Positions 50,501-62,950 of a DNA stretch of 64,000 nt are shown here, one piece after another. Position 1 is the stretch's first letter. Each line of letters starts with the position of its first letter. Origin of the DNA: Opisthocomus hoazin (taxonomy: Eukaryota > Chordata > Aves > Opisthocomiformes > Opisthocomidae); contig NC_134433.1 of the NCBI RefSeq assembly GCF_030867145.1, positions 16,341,896 through 16,405,895 on the forward strand, given 5' to 3'. The position numbers were made by a program, and so were the translations under genes. The notes beneath the pieces are model-generated. The model did not search any database. It saw only the letters and a list, made by a program, of their open reading frames with translations, and was not told where the DNA came from.

Positions 50501-53500
50501 AGCAAGGTTATGCCTTGTATAACTAGTTGAATTCCAGACAGAAGTTCTAGGGCAGATATTATTTATTTCTAACATGAGATTAGAAGATCCTGAATGCTCA
50601 CTTTTATTCCAGATGGCCGAGTTCTTTGTTGCATCAAGCAGAAAAATATTTATCTATGGGCTCTTATCTTAGCGTTGCTAGATTGGAGTTACACGACAGA
50701 AATCACGATCTCATCTCTCTCTGACCTCACTTCTTAGTCTACACAAACTATACAAACATTAAAGATAGCTCAATTTGCTCCCTGCCCTCTAGACAAGGAA
50801 CTTTTTCCCATTTAATTGGAGAGTACGTCACACTTCTTTAGGTATCTAAATGACAAAACAAGTTAGCTTGTGTCTCTGCAGTTAAGGATGGCTTTCCACT
50901 CACTTGAAAACCAGGTACAGTTCCTGCCTACCTGGTTCTCTGTGTACATGGAAAGAAGATAAAATATACAGAAAAACCTGCAGATGAATTCATCTCATTG
51001 CAGCCCTTTCTATGTGTATATCTGCTTCTCCTGGTATTTCTTAACACAGAATGGCAGCTACTTTCTAACGATAGCTAAAGCAGATAGAAGCACAAGACGG
51101 TGTAGTTATGAGACTGCTGGGATATTTTTGCTGTCTAACACACAGAATTGAAGGCAAAAATGAGTCCTAAGCACACTTCCTCTTTCCCCTGCCACGCAGC
51201 AACATAGGGTTTCATGAGACAGACAAGTCAAATACAGAGTATTTAATTCAGTCAAGCGCTGCATTCTCTTGTGAAGCCTGTGAAGTCTCCCTGAATTGCT
51301 GCTGAGTGCCTTGGTGGGGAAGACAGCTCATGACTGAAAGACACTGAGCAGGCACAAATCTAGGGGATAAAAGTCATTCTGAGTGCAAAACTGCACTAAG
51401 CACAAGTCCAGAATTAGTTTAGCAGTTGGGCTAACACCATCCCCAAGCCATCCCTGAAGTCAGCGTTTTCCATCAAAAGCAGCTAAAGTCAGCCCACCAA
51501 AGGCCTAAGTGAACAGTGAATAACATCCTGAGAGACGCTTTGTCTACACTGTAAATGCAGATATGGGACAGGTCTTGAACGTCGCAACACTGGAGCACCT
51601 GTTTCACGTTTGATCTCTAGGAGACAAAAGGAGATCTGCTCTCTGGATAATCGAGTAGGATTCCCACTGCCAAGAAGTTATGAAACCTGAACTCTTAAAA
51701 AACAAAACAAAAAAGATTTGTTGCTATAACACATGCAGTGAGATTCCAGTAAGGGAATGCATTTTTGTGCATTACAAATTATTTAAAACCTGCAGTAATT
51801 AATATTTCAAAGCTGTGGTGGTTTCAAAATCTGAACTGAATTGGGAGAGGTCTGTTTATGTTCAGGGCTGGGGCTACTCAAAACGAATGATTATAGGACT
51901 GTTTGGTTTCAAATCCACTTTCTAAAAAAGCACGTAAAATAAATGCATTTCTCAGTCTGCCCTCTGAACTGGCAAAGCTGTAAGCATAATGCTCAGCCTG
52001 GCAGAAATCGCAGGGACTTGGTATGGGTAAGATGCATACATAATTAAAAAAACCACAAAAAACAGAAAGGTCACAAAGGCTTGGATGACATTTAGGCACT
52101 GATGCTATGAGTTTAGTTGCTACACAGGAGTTGCATAATGCTGAAGAAGTTAGAGCGCAGGAAAGCTGACCCAAGAAGCAGTGTTGCATTGCTGGTGCTC
52201 AGAAATTTCTGAAATTGCAAAGTACAAGGAGAGGGTTCTTGATGAACCGTTACTTTGGTAAGAAACTCTGACCGAGGGCTCCACTGGCAAAAAGTAAACC
52301 TGGCCTGAGTCCCACCGAAATGAACAGCATTAGTCATGCAAGTGTGCCCTACGGATCCCATTCATCGTCATGAACAAATGTGTATTATACTGCTATAAAT
52401 TATGATATGCTGTGCAGAACTATGCTCCAATTGCAAGGTACAAACTAGCGTTTTCAAGGAGGCATATTAGAAATGAACAGAAAGAAATGATAATCAAAGA
52501 CAAGAGTTTAGGACTACTTAAAGCTGGAGATACAACCCGTCACTGTGTGTTTCTGAAAGACAGATACAGGAAGCTTTCCCTGCTTTCCACCACTTTAAAA
52601 TCCAAATCTGTGCTTTCTCCCGTCTATAACCTTTCCAAATCTTGTACACTCTTCAGAAAAACATCGTGGTTTTGGCACGTCAACTGGTCTCTACCTTGAA
52701 TTCTCCCTTAACCTCTTGAAAGGATATGGGCAGAAATAGCTGATCTGATGGATATGATTCAATTTTAAAGCATCACTCACTAAGACTGCATTTTTATTAC
52801 TCAGATCAGAAGTTCACTACAGATAAGTTTAACTGGAGAAACAGACGTGCAATCCAACAGAAGCTCTGAGTTCCTTTTTATTTTGTCAATAACCATCAGA
52901 CTTTAGCAGATAGATGACTAAATACTAATTCAGCAACTAGACTAGAAACATATCCTTTAAGGGTGAATTATAAAAGAAAATTGTATACATATAGCGTCAT
53001 TTACTGCTCTATTAAAATAAGCGATTTTTTTTCTCCTTCTTTTTATGGCTTTTTTGTTGTTGTTTCAATTATGTAAGGCCAAGAAATCCCATTGTGCTAT
53101 GTATACATGGAAAACCAAAAAGCTCATCAAGTCGATGACCTGTGCAAACATGTTTCCTTTTTACTTATAGCAGTACAACTAAACCACTAAGATTCTACTG
53201 ATGCTACTTCCTGCTCTGTTGCCTCCTGCTCCAAAAGACAAGCACCTCTTTGGGAACACTGTCTTAATCTGCTTTCAAATGATATAACATCAATCATAAA
53301 AAAGCATCTTGTACCAGAAAAAAAACCAGGATGGAAAAATTAAATTGAAATTGTATGGAAAAAATATATTGGTGTATGCTGTTGCCAGTGTAAATTCACA
53401 TCTTCCTGTGCACCTGCAGAGGAGCCATTAGGGTATGTTTTGATGGTACTATTAATTATTGACTAGCTCCTTGTGGTCACAGCAGAAGAAACACGTCCAG

Positions 53501-56000
53501 AGGAAAGATTTAAAACAGAAATATTGCTTCATCTTAATTGCATCAGGGGAAAGAAAAAAAAAATCCAAGGTCCACTGCAGATAACAGTAGTGAGAAGACC
53601 TAGTTTGGGAAGAACTTTGATCCTGGTGTGGCACGTCACAAGACTGAGATATCTGTTGGCTGCTGACCCAGTCCGGAGAGCTGTTCTGTTTTTTGTTAGG
53701 CCATTGGCATTTCTAAAATAAGGATCCCTCCAGGAACGAGGGCAGCTGAGAAACTGCCCCATGCCCACGGACATCAACAACACGTCTGCAAAACAGCAAG
53801 ACGTCCTAGCAGGGCTATAGGCCACCTGGCATCAAAGGGACATTTCTAATGTGCCAAGTGATTTTCTCGACACTGATTCCAAGAGCGCTGTTCATTCAGT
53901 CCTATTAATCATGTGAAGCAGCTACAATTAGCATACTCAGGAGAACAAACAAGAATTAGGTGGGTGGTGCATTTTACCTGTCGTTGCAACTACATCTGGC
54001 CTGCAATTTGCTAATGTCATTTCTGTGATCTCAGTGCTATCACAGGTGAGTTTGATCTACTGCCCAAAGAACCCTCTTCTGACCATACTCCAGTACAAAA
54101 CCATGAATGAAAATCTAGCTAAATAGAGTACATCATGACACGAATCTGATCAATGAATGACCAGATCCTAATGAGTCACATTCATAAGGAAGAAAGACTT
54201 GCAGTAAACTAGGGGAATCTATTGATTATACTGTAACACAGACTGATGTGGGGATGAGTGCCTCCACCCACGTGTGTCTGTGTGTAATTCAACCATGGTG
54301 GTGTCCAGCTGACCACCAAGGCTGATTTCCTGAGCCTGGGAAAATCTCAGTACTTCTGCTGTAATTGGCACAGTAATCTTGTTTCTGGAGAGGTGGCAAC
54401 TGTGTGGGCGTTTACTCTGGTGTCCCAAAGGAAGGTACAAAGACCACTTGGCTTCACAAGGTGTATTTACTGTGTCCACTGGCTCATGAGACATTAGAGA
54501 GGCTGGAAGTGGACTGACCTGCTTAGAGGTTTGTGTTTGTGAAGAGCTGCCAGGATGGCATTCAGCCAAGGCAAGTGTTGCATCTTCTGATGTGACCCTC
54601 TTGTGATAAAGGCTTGAGCCACTAAATATCAGAAAACGACGTGCCCTGGCTGAACACTCACTGCTGCAGCGGAATACACGCTGCACAGCCAGCCTTGTAC
54701 TTGGCGAGGAAGGGTCTCTTTGCAGCTAATCTGCATAATCAGAGCTGGAGGGCTTGATTTAAACAAAACTGCTACTGTCTGCAGAATGGTACGCAAGCCA
54801 GATCATGAGATCTTTTGGCAACAGACTCCAAAAGAAATGAATTCAAGATGTCCATCTGTGTGGATGTAGAACTTATTAAATTACCCTTTTCCTATGGAGT
54901 TCTTTCCCCAGAAAGTTAAGCCAGCACCAGACCCCAGATTCCCCTCAACAGAGTTCCTTACATATCAGCTGGGAGGATGTTTTGTGCAATGTGATGTGAA
55001 GAGAATGGTTTCCTCTTTTTAGTATCACTTCTGTCTAGTAATTCATAAGAAAAGTGGTATTGGGGTTTTTTTTATTCTGGTTTTTTCCTTCACTCTATAA
55101 CAGTTCTTGGCTTCAAGAGCAGACATTACCAACTGCTTATTATTCAGAAATAAACCAGTATTTTGAGTAATGAATTATCTCAAATCATACTTTAATAAAC
55201 ATGTGAGTCAGTAGCATATATAGAGAAATTTAAGGCTAATAGAGTGCTTATGGAAATTTGTAAATGTTTGAGTTGTCTTCAGTTGTACAATACAGTAGCA
55301 TCCAAGCCTTTAATAAACACGTCTCTCTAGCCCAAAGAACTCCTAAGTTAAACAGACAAGAGACAAAGCTGTGAACAGAAAACATAACTCCTCACTTCTA
55401 GATAAATAAATGAGGCACAGAAAGGGAGTCCAAGGAAAACCATGGCCAGCCTCAGAATTTGATTTTCCTCCTTGATGTGGCAAGACAGTACCTTTGGCAC
55501 ACACCTATCTTGCATCTCAGAACAAATATCAAATGTAAGTACAGTTCTTTAAACTCAGTCTACAGGGACTGCCCTAGAGATTTTACATCATTCATCACAG
55601 ATGTAGTTTTGCTGCTGGCTTGATTTTCTCTGCTCTTTCAGAACACTAGTCTTGTGATTTCACACCAAGCATCAATGCTCTTAAAAGCTCAATGTCCAGA
55701 GCAAAGTGATCTGAGCTGAATCTTACCTCAAAGTAAGAGGAGCAAAATTTTGTTACGTTTCTAGGGAAATGTTTGAGAACATGACCTCTGTTTCTGTACC
55801 TAAATCAAGAGGTACCAAGATACCTGGATCACGTTATTTTGAAGCCACATGCTCTTTAAAGACAGGCCTAGCATTTTGTACTGCCCCTTACACTTCACCC
55901 GAGTGCAGCTGGCAGCCCGACGCCCAGCGCTGCCCCGGTGTGCGTCCTGCTGAGCTCTTACTTTCACGTACGGCCTCGGCTGTGATCTGTTCAATGCCCG
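44591..56000. other. intergenic downstream of WSB1, no gene seen
   Basis: This is AT-rich unique sequence. Frames such as the minus-strand 155-codon frame at 54,219-54,686 have no recognisable domain. I see no exon of a known gene. In mammals KSR1 lies downstream of WSB1, but no KSR1-like kinase, C1 or CA1 domain sequence is visible here. Confidence 0.65.
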
Positions 56001-56019
56001 CTGAAAGCCTAGGAGCGGC

Positions 56020-56480
56020 CTGACTTGCCGCTGTATTCCGGGCAAACAAAAGGCGCGGGAAGGGAGGAGGAGACCCCCTCCAACCCCCCGCACCCCGCGC
56101 GCCGCCGCCCGCCCCGCGCGGCCCGGCCCCGCACTGCCCTCTGCTGGCCGGCAGGCGCTGCCGCTGCCGGGGGGCGGGGACGGGCGGGGCGGGGCGGTGG
56201 CCGGGGGCGGAGCTGCTGCCTGCCGCCCGTGCCTGACCCCTGCAAGCCTTACGTACCGGAGTAAAACTTCTCAGTCGTTGCGATGGTTGTAGTACGGGCT
56301 TGCTTCCAAAGGTATTGTGAGGCCATGCTGCCAGCAAAGCGATTGTCGTACAGAGCAGCGGAGGGGGCAGAAATCCCAGCCCCTCAGGCAGCCCGAGGGC
56401 CTGTGGGGAACGGCGGCCGACGGGGGGGAACACCAGAGCCTGCAGCCGACTCCCGTGGCGGTGGCTTTTCAGTAACTCCA
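56020..56480. promoter_or_regulatory. orphan CpG island with GC-box cluster
   Basis: This is a short, very GC- and CpG-rich island in AT-rich surroundings. A cluster of Sp1-type GC boxes spans 56170-56213 (repeated GGGCGGGG and a GGGGGCGGAGC). It has the look of a housekeeping-type promoter, but no coding exon is recognised on either side within the window. It could start a non-coding transcript or a distant alternative first exon of a downstream gene. The direction is not determinable. Confidence 0.6.
56134..56147 (-). promoter_or_regulatory. CTCF core motif (perfect match)
   Basis: The minus strand reads CCAGCAGAGGGCAG, matching all 14 positions of the CTCF core consensus CCASYAGRKGGCRS. 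It lies inside the orphan CpG island just 5' of the GC-box cluster. Binding is inferred from the motif only. Confidence 0.6.
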
Positions 56481-59400
56481 GAGCTGCTAACATTAACGCT
56501 GCTGCAGGGCCCTGTGTACTGCTACTGTCTTAAACTATAATTTGGGGCAGCGGGGTTCTGGATGGGGACCAGCAAGCCAGCTGCAGAACTGGTTCCCCAA
56601 GCAAGGGTGCTGCTCACCTCTGCAGGCTCCGGGGAGAGGCCCTGACGTTCACTGACGATCTCCCCGTGCTTATGCATGAAGGCAGAGACTCGGAGGTCGG
56701 GGTGGAGAAAGTGGCTCTTCAGCAGGTAATAAAACCACGAGGGTGTGTTTGCACGGGGATTTGCAGCTTGGCCTGGGTTTGGAGGTAAGACTCCTGCAGC
56801 ACCTCCCCTCTGCATCACGACGGCCGTTTGCATCTGCTGCAGAGAGGATTTGGGAGCTTTAGAGAAAGACGATGAGCTTGAGGGGGATTTTCTGTCCCAC
56901 TAGTGTCCTGGCTTCTTGTAAGTGGCAAGCTGCTTGTGCACATTGTGAGCAACAGCATCGAGTATGAAAGAGCTCTGCCTAGGCTGGGAGACAAACCTCT
57001 GCCTTCTGTTGTCTCCTCTGCCCCAGTTTGGAAAGAACCAGTGCAGGAAACACAAGCAGTCCCAGAAAACCAACTAAATGTAAGGCTTCAGTACTTCCTC
57101 TTCCCGAATATGCACCTCTGACAGCTCTTTCGTCTCTCATCCCTTCAGAGACCAAGGGTCAGATGGGCCACATGTGAACCGCTGCCCTCGTAGAGGAAGG
57201 AAACCACACATTACCACAGCTTTCTAGGCCTTTCTTGATACGCTTTGTGCATGAATCATCGGAGTGCAACAGCAGCGTGATGGTGCCTAGAGACTGGCAT
57301 CTGTCAAAACCTGGTTTCTTCTTTTAAAGTGGCTCACTTGGCATCTGCAAGCAGTATTTTAATGGGCCTGCGAACAATCGTGCTTTTGTTTGGTGGGGCT
57401 GCATTGGAAGACTCCTTTTGCTGGAAAGTGTCAGGAGAGTTCCAGCTAAAGCTGCTTATTTTCGTCACTTCTGGGAAAAACCAGTCTGGATCCAGGCCTA
57501 AGGAAGAGTGGAAAAACTGCTCTTCCAGCAAGTATTGAGGAATTGCTTTCTGAAATTGTCCCAAACACAATGAAGCCATCAGTCACCACTTTATAGGCTT
57601 CCAGCTTCATAATGACTTTGTTCCTCTGTCACACATAGATGACATTTTGTTAAAGAATTGAGGTTTTGTTGCAACTTTAACATCTTAATGTTCTGTTTTG
57701 GTCACCATCCCCAACCAGAGTCTTGCAAATAACATCTTTTTCCTTTTGGAAAAGTTCATTTTCCAGCAAGGCAGCTGTGGGAAAGCTGGATTTAAGCTGC
57801 AAGTAACTTGATTCCACTTTCATCTCTGCAATCATCTTCCTGTTTCATGTAGCCTTAACATCCTGGTGCCTCAGTTCCTAATACTGTCCCATTAGCTTAT
57901 ATATGACCTGTTAAATACATGCATTCAAACATCTGCAAAGTGATAGGAAGCTAACTTTAAACAGTTCAATAAAATTGTGTTCCTTATTGCCTTCTTCTGA
58001 GACCCATGCAGTCATACATGTAAGCTTTTTTATTATTTTTTCTGAAGTCATAAAGAAATTGCTTTTTTTTTGCTATTAAAGTGAAAGCTGAGGTTTACAT
58101 GAAACCATGTGACTCCGGGAAATGGGGCTTTTAAGTGAAAACACTGTAACACTAACTGTAAGCTTATGAGACCAGGCAGATCAGTATGAGGGGCTGAGTT
58201 ACTCGGGTGACAAAGGCAAGGTCTGTAGATCAGGACCGTATCTCATATTCAGACACCTTCCCTCTCTGTACCATCAAGGTAACTTTCCATGAGCTGCCAC
58301 AGGAATTACGTTTTTGTTGCTTTTTGAAGGATACCATCACTTAGATTTCATTATCAAACACTTTCCAGGGATGATCAATGGCAATGTGGCCAGTAACAGG
58401 GGACAAAGATGTTTGTTTCTATCAAAAAAAAGTCAAGGGAATTTTTTTTTCGGTAACCGGTAATGTCACCACTTCTTTCACATCTTATCTACAGTAAACC
58501 AGGCACTATGGCACTATTCTGAGCTGATCTAATGCTGAAAAGTCTGTGCTGAACCTAGATTTGATCCAGATTTGGTAGACACCCCCCCAACAGTACAGTA
58601 TGGCAGAAGGTCAAGGAAGAGAGCAGAGCACTCTGTTCAGAGCTATCACATCTCCACAGCCCTTGTGCTCCTTAGAGGCACTGCCCTCCCATGCAGCCCA
58701 AGCAGCCTATCTTTGCTGTTAGTACAAAGTACTTCAGCGGGCTTGTAACTCCCAGAGCATAAAATGGAAGAGTTATTCATCATGAGAAGTCTATTCTCAA
58801 ATGTATTTTTTCCTAATACGGTAGCATGGATGTGAACAGCTGTTTCCCAGACTTACAGGCATGGGACTACTACATTACAGCTCTGGTAAGAAAGGAGTAA
58901 TGGGAAGCACTGGCAGTGTGAGGAGGCAAATGTAAAATAGGCGTGGTAGGTATGCAGGGTCTCTTGGAATACCTCACCAATAATGCTGTGTTTTGCTCAG
59001 TGGTTATCATACTCACACATGGGGACAAAGAGCCTCTTCCTTGTTGACAAAGCAGCCTCAGGCTTCCAACATCACACCCATCATTTATCTTTTAGAAGCC
59101 TTCTTAAGGAAGCGCATTTAGAAGGGGTTATAACCGGGCAGTGCTCATGGTCAGGAAAGAAGTTCCAGGAATAGCAGGTATGAAATCATGTCTCTAGCCC
59201 ACATGCAATCCAAGGACTATTTTTAGGAAGAAGCCTGAACTGGAAGTTTAACAGTGGGTCTTTAAGGACTTGTTTCTGTTGCAAAGATGAAGATAGTTAA
59301 GTGAGCATTGCCTGAGTTCTCACAGTCACATGAAATACCTGAGAGTGCCAAAGAGATCTTTTCAGTGGAGTGTAGAGGCTAAAATTAGCAAGGGCATGGG

Positions 59401-62400
59401 AAAATGTTTAGGAAAATGCATGAGAGTGGTATTTACAGAGGGAGGGGACCTTGGGTGACTTGCATGACATGCACTGCAGGTCAGGGCAAATGGTGCCTGA
59501 GCACCTTCTGTGCCTTTGATATTCTTACCTTTTATCTACTTCTGCATGTAGTATGACTATCATGGCCTCACTAATAAGGCATCTAAGCATCACCTGTTTC
59601 AACATCATGATACCTTTGGGAGGCAAAGAAGTTCTGGAGCACATTTGAGACATGAAGAAGCTGGCAAACTTACCCAAAGACACACATGAAGTCTGTGTCA
59701 CATCAGAGATGTAAAGATAGGTTTCCCATGTCTTTGGTTAACACTTGCATTAAGGAGGTGTGTATTCCTTCTTTAAAAACAAGCAACCGGGCTGGCTGCT
59801 AGCAATGAGAAGCCAGAATTTTAACAATGCCTTATTTCTTAGCAAATGTGCTGATAATTTGGTAACCCTTAATTTATTAATTGAGAAACAGAATGAATGA
59901 GACATGTTAAACTACTTATTCTACTATTAAAATGTCAGGATCTGTGTCAGGTAACACTCTCCTGTTTTCCTCAGCCTTTTAACTGAGGCCCAATATTGGT
60001 CACTGCCATTTTTTTTTTAGATAGAACTTCTATTTCTTTACTTACACTCAGGACTCGCTTGCTGGGCCAGAGAGACCTGGTGTGGCTGCTGGAGGTCAGT
60101 TTCTTTAAATAAAAAAGTAATCCAGATCAATGTGGGATTACAGGGCACAAAATCTCCTCATAACTAAGCAGGTCAGTGCTCTTGGATGGCAAAACTGCCC
60201 TGAAGTTTTAGTTTGCAATAAAATATGTGCCTTCTTGCTGGCTGCTGGGTTCCCCTCCCAGCAATGAGCTTGCCACCGTGATATTTTGCTTTTGACTGAC
60301 TACTGATCTTGGTCCAGCCGAAATGACGTGCTCCACTTGCCCCCAGGATTCTGGCGTTCACAGCTCAATGCCTGCTTAGCCACTGAGCTCAGCAGTACAG
60401 TTGCACCCTCAGGCGCTGAGCCCTACAGAAAATCTGTCTTTTTCTTGGGTGCCAAAAGGTCAGTGGAGCACGCAGGAAAATCCAACCCAGTATAGTTGGC
60501 ATCATTACTTTCCTCGCCACTGTTTGGATTCAACAGTGGCTCTGGTCACATCGCCAGCTTTCGGTGTAGTGGCAAAAGATTAGATCTTATCTGTGTTCAA
60601 AGAAACTGTGAGGGAATTCTCAATGTGTACACAAGGCCAAATCCAGAGTTACGCTGAGCCAGTAACTTCAACAGGGAGCGAAATCTCTTTCTGAACTTGC
60701 CGCCACACACGTACATAAACACCCCTGATTTTAGGGTCTCTGTGTTAGGGCGCTTTGTCACCATAACGTGCCTTTCCTGTATCTTGTTTCTTTTTCCCTA
60801 TTTATTTTTACCTCCTATGAAATCATCACTAGCAGCAGGAGCAATTTTAATTGTCTCCATGCTTCTGACAGAAGTAGGAGCATTTTGCTTAGACTGAAGC
60901 TCAGCAGAGACATCATTCAAGGAAAGTGTTCAGAGCTCATTTCAGGAAGGTTCTTTCCATGAGGATACTCCACCACGGACACAGAGGGTGTGTGTCACTC
61001 ATGGGGTGCCACAGAGCCCTTATCCCCCCAAGAATGGAGGGATGCTGAAAGTGACTGGGGGCTCTGTCCACGAGACAGGTGTCCATTGCGGTTGCTGAAT
61101 GACACATCTGCCTGCTAGAAATAGACTTCTGCTGTACCTACTGAGTCGTAAGCGAGCTTACAGCTGGCCGCCAGCCTGAAATTACTTCAAAGCTCTGAGC
61201 TGGGCCCAAGGGGTCCAACATCCTCTTCCTCTGAGCTCGCACAACACCTGTGTTTAAGCAACAGCCACTGCTAGGAGCTCTTTTTCCTGACCAGAGATGC
61301 TAAGGCCTACACATGAGGTGCTGAAGGCAAAGCTGTGCCAAGAACATCAAAGTCAACTTCTGTTGGCAACTGTACCTTTGAGGAAAGTGGGATGTTACTT
61401 CAGCAGGACATTAGCAATGATTTTAGAATAGCTGTGCTTAAAAAAATAACAACTTCAACAACAGGAAACAAAGAAGGGAAAGATCTGAAACCAAAGTTCT
61501 CCGACAGAGAATACGTTATAGCATGGGACTCCAGTGATGAGACTCAAACCACTAAAACAGCCACCTGAAAAAATATTTCATCAGGACATGAGAGTGAGGA
61601 ACTCTTAGAGATCGTTACTGTGTAGTGGAGATGGTTTGAGGTCACCCCTCACATTTACCTCCACATTTCAGCTATTTGTAGGGGTGGAATTGGTAGGTGG
61701 AGGGGCAGGTACCATTCCCTTCAGACTGATCCAAATCACTCGGAGTGCACCTTATTTCATCATGCCCACAACAAGAGAAACTGTATGCTCTCACAAGCAG
61801 TGCTGAGAAGCAAGTAGATTTGACAATGATTTATGCAGTGAGTCTGTTCAGACCACTGCTGATTTACTCCATCTTCTTAAGCACCCCAGAGTCTCTTGCT
61901 CCTGAGGTGTGTGTATATATACATACATATACACACAGAAAAGTATACACACCTCTGCTATTTTATAAACACACACACACAGACAGATTGTAAATGTTTT
62001 GGGGAAGAACCATTTTCTTATTCTAGATCTGTCCCTAACTATAGTCCCTAGTGACTCAAGCAGTGGGGAGGCAGTCCCTGACTGGGGCTCCTAGGGAAAA
62101 ACCATGAATAAATGCATGGCACAATAAAGAAAAGAATATTTATGTTCATAAATAATAGGTCCAGAGGAGATGCAAGAGGCTTGTGTAAGTAGAGCGACTG
62201 GATGTGGGGAGAGCAGCTTGCATTTGCCCACACTGTTGGTATTCCTTGTGCACAGCACTTGGACACAAGTGGCAAGAGGAAAACAGGTCCTTTACCTGTC
62301 CTGCACGCGGCTCAGTTAAAGCACAGAGGGGCATCTCTAGGTTGTGTTTTACAGAATTCACGGATGGGGGTAAAGAAAACACAGACTGTCAGGGGGAGAA

Positions 62401-62420
62401 GGAAATGCATCCACCCTCAC
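56481..62420. other. intergenic, no gene seen
   Basis: AT-rich unique sequence between the two orphan CpG islands. The frames are short and unrecognisable. The only clear structure is the dinucleotide inverted repeat near 61.9 kb. Confidence 0.65.
61908..61937. repeat. TG/TA/CA inverted repeat (hairpin) with CA repeat nearby
   Basis: The left arm TGTGTGTATAT (61908-61918) is the exact reverse complement of ATATACACACA (61927-61937), separated by 8 bases. A further (AC)n run lies at about 61969-61981. It is alternating purine-pyrimidine DNA able to form a cruciform or Z-DNA. Confidence 0.8.
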
Positions 62421-62570
62421 CCTCTGGCCTCGCGCGTACATGGGAACTCTCTGCGGCTGCAGGACCCTTTCTCGGAGGCCCGGAGCACCACCGCGTTCCG
62501 CTGATCGACCGCCCAGAGCCGTGCCCCGGCAGCATTACGCTGCTTCGCCTCCTGCCAGGGCCCGGGCCCC

Positions 62571-62731
62571 GCCGGCAGCCCCGCGCCCGCCCGCAGAGGG
62601 CAGCAGCACGGCGGGAGGCAGCCCCGCGTCCGCCCGCCCGCACAGGGCAGTAGCGCGGCGGGAGGCAGCCCCGCGCCCGCCCGCACAGGGCAGAAGCGCG
62701 GCGGGAGGCAGCCCCGCGCCGCCGAGCCGGG
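62571..62731 (+). repeat. GC-rich minisatellite, about 4 units of 39-47 bp
   Basis: Units begin near 62571 (diverged), 62610, 62657 and 62700 (partial). Each has the form GGCGGGAGGCAGCCCCGCG, then CCGCCCGC, then a CAGGGCAG-type block. Unit spacings of 47 and 43 bases differ by one extra CGCC-type insertion. Confidence 0.88.
62590..62693 (+). promoter_or_regulatory. three tandem CTCF-like cores
   Basis: CCCGCAGAGGGCAG at 62590-62603 matches 13 of 14 positions of CCASYAGRKGGCRS. CCCGCACAGGGCAG at 62637-62650 and again at 62680-62693 each match 12 of 14. All are on the plus strand, one per minisatellite unit. Confidence 0.4.
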
Positions 62732-62950
62732 CGCGCTGCTTGCGGGGGAGCCCGGCCCCTGCCGCAGCTTCCAGCCGTGCCTGCGCAGCTCGGCGGGGGT
62801 GCGCGGTTCCGACACACTCCTGGCGTCGCTGCCAGCCTGCGGGAGAGCCTGGGAGACCCGAGAGGGACCACGCCACCGCGCAAGCGAGGAGAGAGGGGAT
62901 TTACAGCCCTGAGGGACTGGGTGCAGCGCGGGGGTGGCCGCACGCCAAAA

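Larger units (their letters stand above)
62430..62950. promoter_or_regulatory. orphan CpG island containing a minisatellite
   Basis: A second very GC-rich, CpG-dense island. Long open frames on both strands (up to about 206 codons) are composition artefacts; they translate to repetitive Ala/Arg/Pro/Gly and follow the minisatellite units. No splice-supported exon is recognised. It may be a promoter or an insulator. Confidence 0.6.

Noticed and set aside
54219-54686. 155-codon minus-strand frame
   Set aside because: No recognisable motif, no splice context, and a length not exceptional for chance in 64 kb.
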